Below are positions 33,943-41,541 of a DNA stretch of 64,000 bases, piece after piece (position 1 is the stretch's first letter; every line of letters begins with the position of its first letter). The notes below the pieces were generated by a model, which searched no databases, had not been told where the DNA came from, and saw nothing but the letters and a program-made list of their open reading frames with translations. Both the position numbers and the translations under genes were made by a program. This stretch comes from Pseudomonadota bacterium (GTDB lineage: Bacteria > Pseudomonadota > Alphaproteobacteria > Sphingomonadales > Sphingomonadaceae), in assembly GCA_023457895.1 (NCBI GenBank), contig JAEXAY010000020.1, positions 27,598 through 91,597 of the forward strand. The letters are read 5' to 3'.

Positions 33943-36273
33943 CTAGAATCGCGCCCGCAGCCCTAATGTCCAGCGCCGCGGAGCGCCAGGACCGTAGGCA
34001 CGGGGATCGGATGCACCCGGCGCTTCGCCTAGCTCAATTTCATCGACTTCGCTGAACGTCCCAAAGGTCGCATACTTCCGGTCGAACACATTGCGTAGTT
34101 CGCCGAAGAGCGAGACGCCCTCAACGAGTTCAACGCTGCCCCGCAAATTGAACATGACATAGCCGGGAACCTGGCGATTGAGGTTAGCCTCATCGCCAAC
34201 AAGGAACTGACTGGACCGCGCGACGATGTCGCCGCCGATGGTGAAGCCGCGTGTGCCGAAGCTACCTGAATAGTCGGCGCTGAATGTCGCGCTGTGGCGT
34301 GGAAGGCCCGGCAATCGGTTTCCCTGCACCGCTGCGATCAGGCCGTCTTCGTCCGCCTCCGGGTTGGCAGGACTACTGAGTGTGATCGGGGTGCGATAGG
34401 TGGCATCAATGAATGCGTAGCTTGCCGAGAGCTGCAACCCGCCGCTGCGCGCCTTCACGGTCGCTTCAACGCCTTGCCTGCGTGTCTCGCCGATATTCCG
34501 GAAAAAGGCGCGGCCCCTTATGTCGGAGGCAACATACTGGATGTCGTTGGAATTGGTCGTGCGATAGCCCGACAACAACCAGTCGAACGTCCACGAGCCG
34601 CGTTGTTGGCTGCCCGATGCTCCCAGTTCGAAGCTCTTTGCCACCACTTGTTCCAGCGGCGGATCGGCGATGAAAAAGTTGGTCAGGCTGCACGGCGCAT
34701 TCTCGTCCGCGCAGGACAGCTCCGCCGCCGTGGGCACGCGGTTGGATTCCGAATAACCGGCACGCAAGGTGACATCGGGTGTTACCGCCCAATCCAGCTC
34801 GATGCCGGGATTGACACGGTTGAAGCTGTGATCGCCATTGAGTGCGGTGCCAAGCTGGTCGATCAGTCGTACCCGCGCATGGTTGTAGCGTAGACCGATT
34901 TCCGCCGTCAGCGTTTCGCCGAGCGGCAGGGTATCGCTCAGGAAGGCGCTCCAGAAACGTGTGCGGGCTTCCAGTCCCACCGGCGCAATCGCGTCATCGG
35001 CCTGGTCGATGAACAGGCCCAGCCCTTCCACGCTGCGTTCGTCGGTCAGTTCGCCGAGTTCAGTCGAAGTTGAGAAGTCGCTCTCGCTTGCATCGTAGCT
35101 GAAGCCCACGGTGAGCCGGTTGGTGCGGCCGCCAAGATCGTGTTCGCTGACGACTTGCGCGAGAATGCCTTCGGAGCGGGTGCTGATATTGCCGCGATTG
35201 AATACGCCATACTCGCCGCCGTCGAGAACATCGGCGATGGGATTTCCGCCAGCATCGGTCAGGACAGCCTGCTCCTCGTCGTCATCATTAGCGCCGACCG
35301 TTTCTAGGCACAGCAGCCCTTCCAGATCGTCATCTTCGCATTCCTCGATATCGGCGGCATCGCCGTTCAGCGTGGAGGCCTTGCGCCGCTGGCGATAGAG
35401 CGTGGCCTCGAAGCGCAGACCATCAGCGATGGCGAACCACGGGTGCAGGCTGAGCCTGCCATATTGGTTGCGGGTATTGTCGGGCCAGGTGAACACCGAT
35501 TTCCGCCGTGCTGCCAGCAGTTCGACCGGCGCAACGCCGTTGCCGGTCAGATCGGTATTCGCACCGATGAACTTGATATGTGCGCCTGCCCGCTCGCCAT
35601 CAAAGCCCAGATCGAAATAGCCGTTGACCAGATCAGACGGGCTGAAATCGCGCCAACCGTTTTCCTCGCGATACTGGACCGCGCCGAAATAGCTGAAGCG
35701 CCCGATGGCATCGCCAGCCGAAAGGCTGAAATCTCGCTCGCCGTAGGAGCCTATGCCCGCCGCGCCTTCGATCCCCGGCACGCTGCGACCCGTGGCGGTT
35801 TCGATCACCAGCGCGCCGCCCAGCGCATTGAGGCCATAGACCGGGCTGGCATCGCGCAGGGTGACGCCTGCAATCGCGGCATCCGGGATCAGGTCGAAAT
35901 TGACCGTATCGCCAAACGGCTGATTGAAGCGCGCGCCATCGACATAGACCGCCAGTCCTTGCGCCTGCCCCTGCAAGGGCGAGGCGACATAGCCGCGATA
36001 GACCAGATTGGGCTGCCACGGATTGTTCTGCGCATCCTGCAAGGTGACGCCAGCGAAGTTGCGGGTGAGCGCGCCCAGCAGGTCAGGCGTTCCGGCAATC
36101 TGGATATCCTGTCGATCAAGCCCGAGCGCGTCGTCCAGGTCGAAAGCGCCACCGGGGGCGGTCACGATAATGGCGGACGGAGTATCGCCGTCGCTGGCAG
36201 GAGTGGCATCTTGCCCGAAAGCTGGAGCAGCGAGTGAGACGCTTGACAACAGAAACCCAATCATTTGGCGCAT
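33943..36273 (-). CDS. TonB-dependent outer-membrane receptor
   Basis: 776 aa. A signal peptide (MRQMIGFLLSSVSLAAPAFGQ) is followed by a plug domain with SAIIVTAPGG, QDAQNNPWQPNLVYRGYV and VYGLNALGGALVIETATG, then a 22-strand-type barrel ending in the outer-membrane signature LGLRARF. The ligand is not recognisable; its place on a metal-resistance island suggests a metal complex or siderophore but this is inference. The ATG at 36273 has GGGAAAGAGA upstream; an in-frame extension upstream is rejected. Confidence 0.88.
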   Translation of the reverse strand: MRQMIGFLLSSVSLAAPAFGQDATPASDGDTPSAIIVTAPGGAFDLDDALGLDRQDIQIAGTPDLLGALTRNFAGVTLQDAQNNPWQPNLVYRGYVASPLQGQAQGLAVYVDGARFNQPFGDTVNFDLIPDAAIAGVTLRDASPVYGLNALGGALVIETATGRSVPGIEGAAGIGSYGERDFSLSAGDAIGRFSYFGAVQYREENGWRDFSPSDLVNGYFDLGFDGERAGAHIKFIGANTDLTGNGVAPVELLAARRKSVFTWPDNTRNQYGRLSLHPWFAIADGLRFEATLYRQRRKASTLNGDAADIEECEDDDLEGLLCLETVGANDDDEEQAVLTDAGGNPIADVLDGGEYGVFNRGNISTRSEGILAQVVSEHDLGGRTNRLTVGFSYDASESDFSTSTELGELTDERSVEGLGLFIDQADDAIAPVGLEARTRFWSAFLSDTLPLGETLTAEIGLRYNHARVRLIDQLGTALNGDHSFNRVNPGIELDWAVTPDVTLRAGYSESNRVPTAAELSCADENAPCSLTNFFIADPPLEQVVAKSFELGASGSQQRGSWTFDWLLSGYRTTNSNDIQYVASDIRGRAFFRNIGETRRQGVEATVKARSGGLQLSASYAFIDATYRTPITLSSPANPEADEDGLIAAVQGNRLPGLPRHSATFSADYSGSFGTRGFTIGGDIVARSSQFLVGDEANLNRQVPGYVMFNLRGSVELVEGVSLFGELRNVFDRKYATFGTFSEVDEIELGEAPGASDPRAYGPGAPRRWTLGLRARF

Positions 36274-36367
36274 AATTGTTTTATCTCTTTCCCTGATTGC
36301 TACGTCTATCACTCCACGCCGCATTGCTAACTTGGACCTTCGGCCAAGGGAAATTGCCGACAGAGTT

Positions 36368-36592
36368 TTACTCACTTTCAGCCTCAAACGCCCGCTTCCC
36401 CTTGCGGCGGAACAGCACCAGCGCCTGCGCGCCGTCAGGCCCGTGCAGCTTGGCAGCGACGGTAAGAAACGCACCGTAAAGTGCAGCCCGATCATCGTCG
36501 GTCAGCTCAACCAGATCGGCCTTGGCGACCAGGCCGCCCAACTCGATCAGCTGCTTCGTCCGCTCGCGTCGTTTGACCTGCCATTCGCGCAT
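36368..36592 (-). CDS. traD: Ti-type conjugal transfer protein TraD
   Basis: 74 aa, close to the length of Ti-plasmid TraD (about 71). The family core is MREWQVKRRERTKQLIELGG and LVAKADLVELTDDDRAALYGAF. It is a small accessory of the Ti-type relaxosome. The chosen ATG lies 23 bases past the stop of the preceding gene. A longer frame upstream overlaps that gene out of register and is not credible. Confidence 0.78.
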   Translation of the reverse strand: MREWQVKRRERTKQLIELGGLVAKADLVELTDDDRAALYGAFLTVAAKLHGPDGAQALVLFRRKGKRAFEAESE

Positions 36593-36614
36593 GTCGGTTC
36601 GTGCCTTAACTGCC

Positions 36615-36920
36615 TCAAGCCGATGCCGCGCCGCCGTCGAACGGGAGAGTGCCTTCCGGCTGCTGGCGAGGTCCGCTCGCAGTGTCCCGTGGCTTGCCCT
36701 GAAAGAAGGCCGCGCCGCGCCTGCGCCAGCCGTCCCCGATTGCCTTGTCGGTGTTGGCCGCAGCGTCGAGCAAAGCGCCCGCCAGGACTTCGGCATCGAG
36801 CGCGTCAGCACCCGTTGCCGTGACCAGCGCACCGAGGTCGCGCACGCGACGTTCCTTTAGCTGCTTTGCCTTGTCGGCAAGTGCCTTCAGTTCCGAATCA
36901 AAATCGCGGGGTTTGCGCAT
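36615..36920 (-). CDS. TraC/TraD-like mobilization accessory protein
   Basis: 101 aa. The N-terminal half MRKPRDFDSELKALADKAKQ and LKERRVRDLGALVTATGADALDAEVLAGALLDA matches small mobilization proteins placed before traD in Ti-type systems (annotated TraC or TraD). It probably binds oriT with the relaxase. The ATG at 36920 has TGGAG upstream. It diverges from traA across the candidate oriT. Confidence 0.75.
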   Translation of the reverse strand: MRKPRDFDSELKALADKAKQLKERRVRDLGALVTATGADALDAEVLAGALLDAAANTDKAIGDGWRRRGAAFFQGKPRDTASGPRQQPEGTLPFDGGAASA

Positions 36921-37035
36921 GTGTTGTCTCCATCGTTGGTGTGATGGAGCCATGATAATCGTGCCTGTAATCCAATGCAGTAAGGTCGCCGGGACAGTGT
37001 GATACCGCCTAGTCCCGATCAGGATTTTATCATGA

Positions 37036-37075
37036 GAGGGCGCGCTTATACGTCGTGCCGACGCAGGCTTTGCGG
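37036..37075 (+). other. Candidate origin of transfer (oriT), MobQ/Ti type
   Basis: In the 173-base divergent gap between the traC-like gene and traA lies GGGCGCGCTTATACGTC followed by a perfect hairpin CGTCG-TGC-CGACG. From memory the Ti-plasmid oriT nick region has a closely similar GGGCGC...TTATACGTC segment. Position next to the relaxase gene is also as expected. The exact nick site is not claimed. Confidence 0.65.
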
Positions 37076-37093
37076 TGTAACTGGATTGCCGTC

Positions 37094-39991
37094 ATGGCAA
37101 TCTTTCACTTCAGCGCAAAGGTCATCGGAAGGTCGAGCGGACGCAGTGCCGTGGCGGCGGCGGCCTATCGTGCTGGCGAGCGGCTGCACGATGAGCGGAT
37201 CGACAGAACCCATGATTTCACCAACAAGGCGGGAGTCCTTCACTCCGAAGTGATGCTGCCCAAGGGCGCGCCCGAAGCCTTCACCGACCGGGCGACTTTG
37301 TGGAACGCAGTCGAGGCCGCCGAGAAGCGCAAGGATGCCCAGCTCGCCCGCGAGGTCGAATTCGCGCTGCCCCGCGAGCTGTCCAAGAAGGACAACGTGA
37401 AGTTGGCGCGCGAGTTCGTGAAGGCCGAATTTGTCGAGAAGGGCATGATCGCCGATCTCAATGTCCATTGGGATGTCGGCGAAGACGGCAAGGCCAAACC
37501 CCATGCGCATGTCATGCTCACAATGCGGGAAATTGGGCGCGAGGTCACAAAGGACGGCTTCGGCGCAAAAGTCCGCGACTGGAACAAGACCGCGCTGATC
37601 GAGCAATGGCGCGAACGCTGGGCCGATCATGTGAACCGCGCCTTGGCGGAACACGACATCGATGCGCGGATCGATCATCGCAGCCTGGAAGCGCAAGGTA
37701 TTGCGCTAGAACCGCAGGACAAGATCGGCCCCGCCGCATCGCGCATTGGCGGACGCGGGTTGGAAGCCGAGCGGATCGAAGAACACCGCGCCATTGCCCA
37801 GCGCAATGGCGAGCGGATCATCGCCTATCCGGAGCTGGCGCTCGATGCGATTACGCACCAGCAGGCGACCTTCACCAAGCGCGATCTTGCCGCATTTGTT
37901 CACCGCCACAGCGATGGCAAGGAACAGTTTGACGCTGCCTACAATTCGGTGCGGACGTCGCCCGATTTGATTGCCCTTGGCAAGGATGGACGCGGGCAGG
38001 ATCGGTTTACATCGCGCGCGATGATAGAGACCGAACAGCGTCTGAATCGTGCCGCCGACACGATGGCACAGCGCACGAAACACGGCGTCAGTGATGTCCA
38101 GCGAAACGCCGCATTCGCCAGCGCAGCTAAATGCGGCCTCGTGCTATCGGGCGAGCAGAAAGCTGCCTTCGAACACGTGACCAAGAAGGGCGGTCTTGCC
38201 GTTGTCGTCGGCTATGCCGGGACCGGCAAGAGTGCGATGCTCGGCGTGGCGCGCGAGGCTTGGGAAAGCGCAGGCCTCACCGTGCGCGGCGCTGCCCTGT
38301 CCGGCATCGCCGCCGAGGGGTTGGAAAACGGCTCCGGCATCGCTTCGCGCACCATCGCCAGCCTTGAGCATCAATGGGGCAAGGGACGCGAGCAACTCAC
38401 TTCGCGTGATGTACTCGTGATTGACGAAGCAGGCATGGTCGGCACGCGGCAGATGGAGCGCGTGCTGTCCCATGCTGCCAACGCCGGTGCAAAGGTGGTC
38501 CTGGTCGGCGACCAGCAGCAGCTTCAGGCCATAGAGGCGGGCGCGGCGTTCCGGGCGATCCACGAACGCCACGGCGGCGTTGAGATCAGCGAAGTCCGCC
38601 GCCAGCCTTCGGCATGGCAGCAAGACGCGACAAGGCACCTCGCAACGGGTCGCACCGGCGAAGCGATCAACTCCTATGAGGAACGCGGCATGGTCCATGC
38701 CGCCCAGACCCGCGAGGTCGCGCGGACAGAACTGATCGAACGCTGGGATCAGGAACGTCAGGGCAGCCCCGGCGACAGTAGGATCATCCTTACCCACACC
38801 AATGATGAGGTCCGCGAGCTGAACACAATGGCGCGCGAGAAGATGCGCGCGGCTGGCGCACTGGGGGCCGATGCCACGATCAAGGCGACACGCGGCGAAC
38901 GCCAGTTTGCATCGGGCGACCGCATCATCTTCCTGCGCAACGAGCGCGGGTTTGGCGTCAAGAACGGCACCCTAGGCGCGGTCGCGTTGGCCAGCGCCCA
39001 GAGCATGGTGGTGTGCACCGACGATGGCCGCGAGGTCGCGTTCGATACCAAGGACTACGCCCACATCGATCACGGTTACGCTGCCACGATCCACAAGGCG
39101 CAGGGCATGACTGTGGATCGTGCGCATGTACTCGCCACGCCGGGTATGGACAGCCATTCCGCCTATGTCGCCATGTCACGCCACCGCGACGAGCTGGCGC
39201 TCCACTATGGCCGCGATGACTTTGCCAACCAATCCAAGCTGGTTCGCACTCTCAGCCGCGAGCGCGGGAAGGATATGGCAGGCGACTACAAGCCCGAGCA
39301 GGCCTTCGCCGAGCTGCGCGGCATCAGCTTCCGTGAGCGGATCGTGGAGATGGTTCGGCAGGTGCCCGAGAAAGCCCAATCGATCTTCGGGAACTTCCGA
39401 CCACAGGCCCGCCAGCTTGAGCCGCTTCCGGCAAAAACGAACACCCAAAACGATCAGCGTCGTGCGGTCGAACGCTTCGCCCGCGCGCTTGGCGATATCG
39501 GCACGATGCAGGCCCAGGCCTTGCCCGTTCTCCCGCACCAAAAGGATGCGCTGGAGAAGGCTGGAAAGGCGCTCGACGCGATCCGGCCCCATGCCGCCAC
39601 CGATCTTGCCAAGGCGCTGGATCGGCGTCCTGAGTTGATTGCAGAGGCCGCTGGTGGGCGCAGCCAGAAGGCCATGCGCGCGATGCAGCACGAAGCCACA
39701 GTGCGCACCGATCCGGCTCTGCGATCCGAACGCTTTGTGAAGAACTGGCAGGGACTGAGCACGGCGCGCAAACAGCTTGAGCAGCAGGGTGACCGCGCGG
39801 GCGCTGCCCGCGTGTCTGCAAAGCTAGCCAAACTGGCAAAAGGGCTTGAACGCGATCCGCAGCTTGAGGGCTTGCTGCGCGGCAAGACCCGCGAACTTGG
39901 CATCGAACTGAAGCCCGAACGCAGCATCGCAAACGAACTCACCGCAACCCTCACTCGCGAGCGCACCCGCGCTTTTGACATGGGCATCTAG
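37094..39991 (+). CDS. traA: Ti-type relaxase-helicase TraA (MobQ)
   Basis: 965 aa. The N-terminal MobA/MobL relaxase domain starts MAIFHFSAKVIGRSSGRSAV, with the metal-binding three-His region ending KPHAHVMLTMREIG (about 134-147). A RecD/TraI-like helicase follows: Walker A GYAGTGKSA (about 373), Walker B VIDEAGMVGTRQM, and the C-terminal motif YAATIHKAQGMTVDRAHVL. It nicks oriT, stays attached and unwinds DNA during transfer. It is somewhat shorter than pTiC58 TraA (about 1100 aa). The ATG at 37094 begins the conserved N terminus. Confidence 0.93.
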   Translation: MAIFHFSAKVIGRSSGRSAVAAAAYRAGERLHDERIDRTHDFTNKAGVLHSEVMLPKGAPEAFTDRATLWNAVEAAEKRKDAQLAREVEFALPRELSKKDNVKLAREFVKAEFVEKGMIADLNVHWDVGEDGKAKPHAHVMLTMREIGREVTKDGFGAKVRDWNKTALIEQWRERWADHVNRALAEHDIDARIDHRSLEAQGIALEPQDKIGPAASRIGGRGLEAERIEEHRAIAQRNGERIIAYPELALDAITHQQATFTKRDLAAFVHRHSDGKEQFDAAYNSVRTSPDLIALGKDGRGQDRFTSRAMIETEQRLNRAADTMAQRTKHGVSDVQRNAAFASAAKCGLVLSGEQKAAFEHVTKKGGLAVVVGYAGTGKSAMLGVAREAWESAGLTVRGAALSGIAAEGLENGSGIASRTIASLEHQWGKGREQLTSRDVLVIDEAGMVGTRQMERVLSHAANAGAKVVLVGDQQQLQAIEAGAAFRAIHERHGGVEISEVRRQPSAWQQDATRHLATGRTGEAINSYEERGMVHAAQTREVARTELIERWDQERQGSPGDSRIILTHTNDEVRELNTMAREKMRAAGALGADATIKATRGERQFASGDRIIFLRNERGFGVKNGTLGAVALASAQSMVVCTDDGREVAFDTKDYAHIDHGYAATIHKAQGMTVDRAHVLATPGMDSHSAYVAMSRHRDELALHYGRDDFANQSKLVRTLSRERGKDMAGDYKPEQAFAELRGISFRERIVEMVRQVPEKAQSIFGNFRPQARQLEPLPAKTNTQNDQRRAVERFARALGDIGTMQAQALPVLPHQKDALEKAGKALDAIRPHAATDLAKALDRRPELIAEAAGGRSQKAMRAMQHEATVRTDPALRSERFVKNWQGLSTARKQLEQQGDRAGAARVSAKLAKLAKGLERDPQLEGLLRGKTRELGIELKPERSIANELTATLTRERTRAFDMGI

Positions 39992-40001
39992 GAGAAACGA
40001 C

Positions 40002-40772
40002 ATGGAAGACGACCACATCGAAGAAGTGCAACTGGACCTCGAAGTGGAGGAGCCACCCGCCCCGCAGCCGGAGTCAGAACCGGAAATTGGTACGGCGGAA
40101 GAATCTGATCCGGCAACGGAAGCCTTCGCCCGCCTCGAAGGGGAAATGGCGATGGTGCGCCATACGGTCCAGAACATGGCCAGGGAGCGAGCCGACATCG
40201 TGATCCCGGACTACACGGCAACGCTCGGCCAGATGTCCCATCAGCTGGCGGAGGTCTCCAAGACGTTGGGTACAATTGGCAACAAGCCTGCCATCGAGCT
40301 GACGCCCGAAGACATCGCGGTTCAGATCAAGCGCGCCTCGCTCGACATGCTGCGCGACAGCAGCGACTTATTCCGGCAGGGCCGCAAAGATCTTGACCTT
40401 GCAACTGGGCGGCTCGCCGCAATTGTCGGGCGTGTCCGCACCGAGGACGAGCAGAAACGACAGACCTGGCGCTTTGCAGGCGCTGGCCTGCTCGCCGGTA
40501 TCTTGCTCTGGTCGACCCTGCCCGGAACCATCGCCCGCGCCATGCCGGAAAGCTGGCATTGGCCTGAGCGAATGGCCCGAAAGGCCGTGGGCGAACCGAC
40601 AATAATCGAAGCAGGAGTCCGGTTGATCCGGTCCCAAAATCCCGCAGCGTGGGAGGAATTGGCAGCGGCGCAGCACATCCTGACCGCAAACCGCGAAGCG
40701 TTGGATCGTTGCAAGGAACGGGCGGAAAAGGCGAAAGCGTCGGTAAGCTGCTCAATTCAGATCAGGCTTTAA
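40002..40772 (+). CDS. DUF6118-like membrane protein linked to mobilization
   Basis: 256 aa, 10 bases after traA with a GGAG ribosome site. A Glu/Pro-rich acidic N terminus (about 1-45) is followed by a helical region with ARLEGEMAMVRHTVQNMARERADI, then a single membrane helix (about 165-183, FAGAGLLAGILLWSTLPG) and a C-terminal helix holding cysteines. It resembles DUF6118 proteins, which are found beside relaxase genes. The role is unknown; a membrane anchor for the relaxosome is conceivable. Confidence 0.7.
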   Translation: MEDDHIEEVQLDLEVEEPPAPQPESEPEIGTAEESDPATEAFARLEGEMAMVRHTVQNMARERADIVIPDYTATLGQMSHQLAEVSKTLGTIGNKPAIELTPEDIAVQIKRASLDMLRDSSDLFRQGRKDLDLATGRLAAIVGRVRTEDEQKRQTWRFAGAGLLAGILLWSTLPGTIARAMPESWHWPERMARKAVGEPTIIEAGVRLIRSQNPAAWEELAAAQHILTANREALDRCKERAEKAKASVSCSIQIRL

Positions 40773-40840
40773 AAGAGAGGTGCCTTCTCCGACCGGTTCT
40801 TAAATTGCCATAAGTCAGAACTGGCCAATTTCGCAGGCTC

Positions 40841-41464
40841 TCACTCGCCGACCGTCACTTCATCTCGAACGTCAGATGTTACCGGGCGTTCCACGGCCCT
40901 CTCAGCATCCTGCAAAAGTTCAGGCGTCAGATCAGTCGTCCTCGCGGGGAGTGGTGTTCCGTCGCCCATCTCACCGTTCTTCTCGATATCCTCGAGCAGC
41001 AGCTTCATCTCGGCGATTTCCTTGACCTGAGCCTCGATGATGGAATCGGCGAGCTTGCGCACGCGCGGGTCGGTGATCTCGGCGCGGCTGCTCGTGAGGA
41101 CGGCGATGGAGTGGTGAGGGATCATCGCCGACATGTACTCTTCGTCATCAACGGTCGCCTGGCTGCGAACCAGCCATAGAGCGACCGCGAAAACCAGCGC
41201 GCCAATGCCGAGGACGATGAAGTTCTTCGTCTTGTCCTTGTACATGCCCCACATGAAAAGCAGCATGACAATCATCATCATGCCGCCCATGACGAAGGTC
41301 ATCCAGAAACGCGTCTCACTCCAGAACACGTGATCGAGCTCGTAGGTGTGCAAATACATGAGGCCGAACATGATTGCGGTCGAGGTCGCCACCATGGCCA
41401 TGAAACGCCAGTAGTTGCCGCCTCCGTGTTGCTCCTGTTCATTTGATTGATGTGTTCCGGCCAT
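40841..41464 (-). CDS. DUF305 protein, copper-associated
   Basis: 207 aa. Three to four membrane helices at the N terminus (about 20-105, one rich in Met: FVMGGMMMIVMLLFMWGMY) precede a DUF305 domain with MSAMIPHHSIAVLTSS and DSIIEAQVKEIAEMKLLL. DUF305 proteins bind copper or silver through Met and His; the pattern HH...M fits. It has a CAGGAGG ribosome site and is the last gene of the csoR operon. Confidence 0.83.
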   Translation of the reverse strand: MAGTHQSNEQEQHGGGNYWRFMAMVATSTAIMFGLMYLHTYELDHVFWSETRFWMTFVMGGMMMIVMLLFMWGMYKDKTKNFIVLGIGALVFAVALWLVRSQATVDDEEYMSAMIPHHSIAVLTSSRAEITDPRVRKLADSIIEAQVKEIAEMKLLLEDIEKNGEMGDGTPLPARTTDLTPELLQDAERAVERPVTSDVRDEVTVGE

Positions 41465-41541
41465 GCCGATCCTCCTGTTTATTCATTTGTGTCCAGTTCG
41501 CTCAAGTAACCCATTGCGAGCCTGCAGGTTTCCATGATGCC

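Noticed and set aside
36593..36832. N-terminal extension of traD
   Set aside because: It overlaps the traC-like gene out of frame; starting at 36592 gives the usual TraD length.
40773..40840. Terminator between the DUF6118 gene and the DUF305 gene
   Set aside because: The convergent gap was read for a hairpin with T-tract and none convincing was found.
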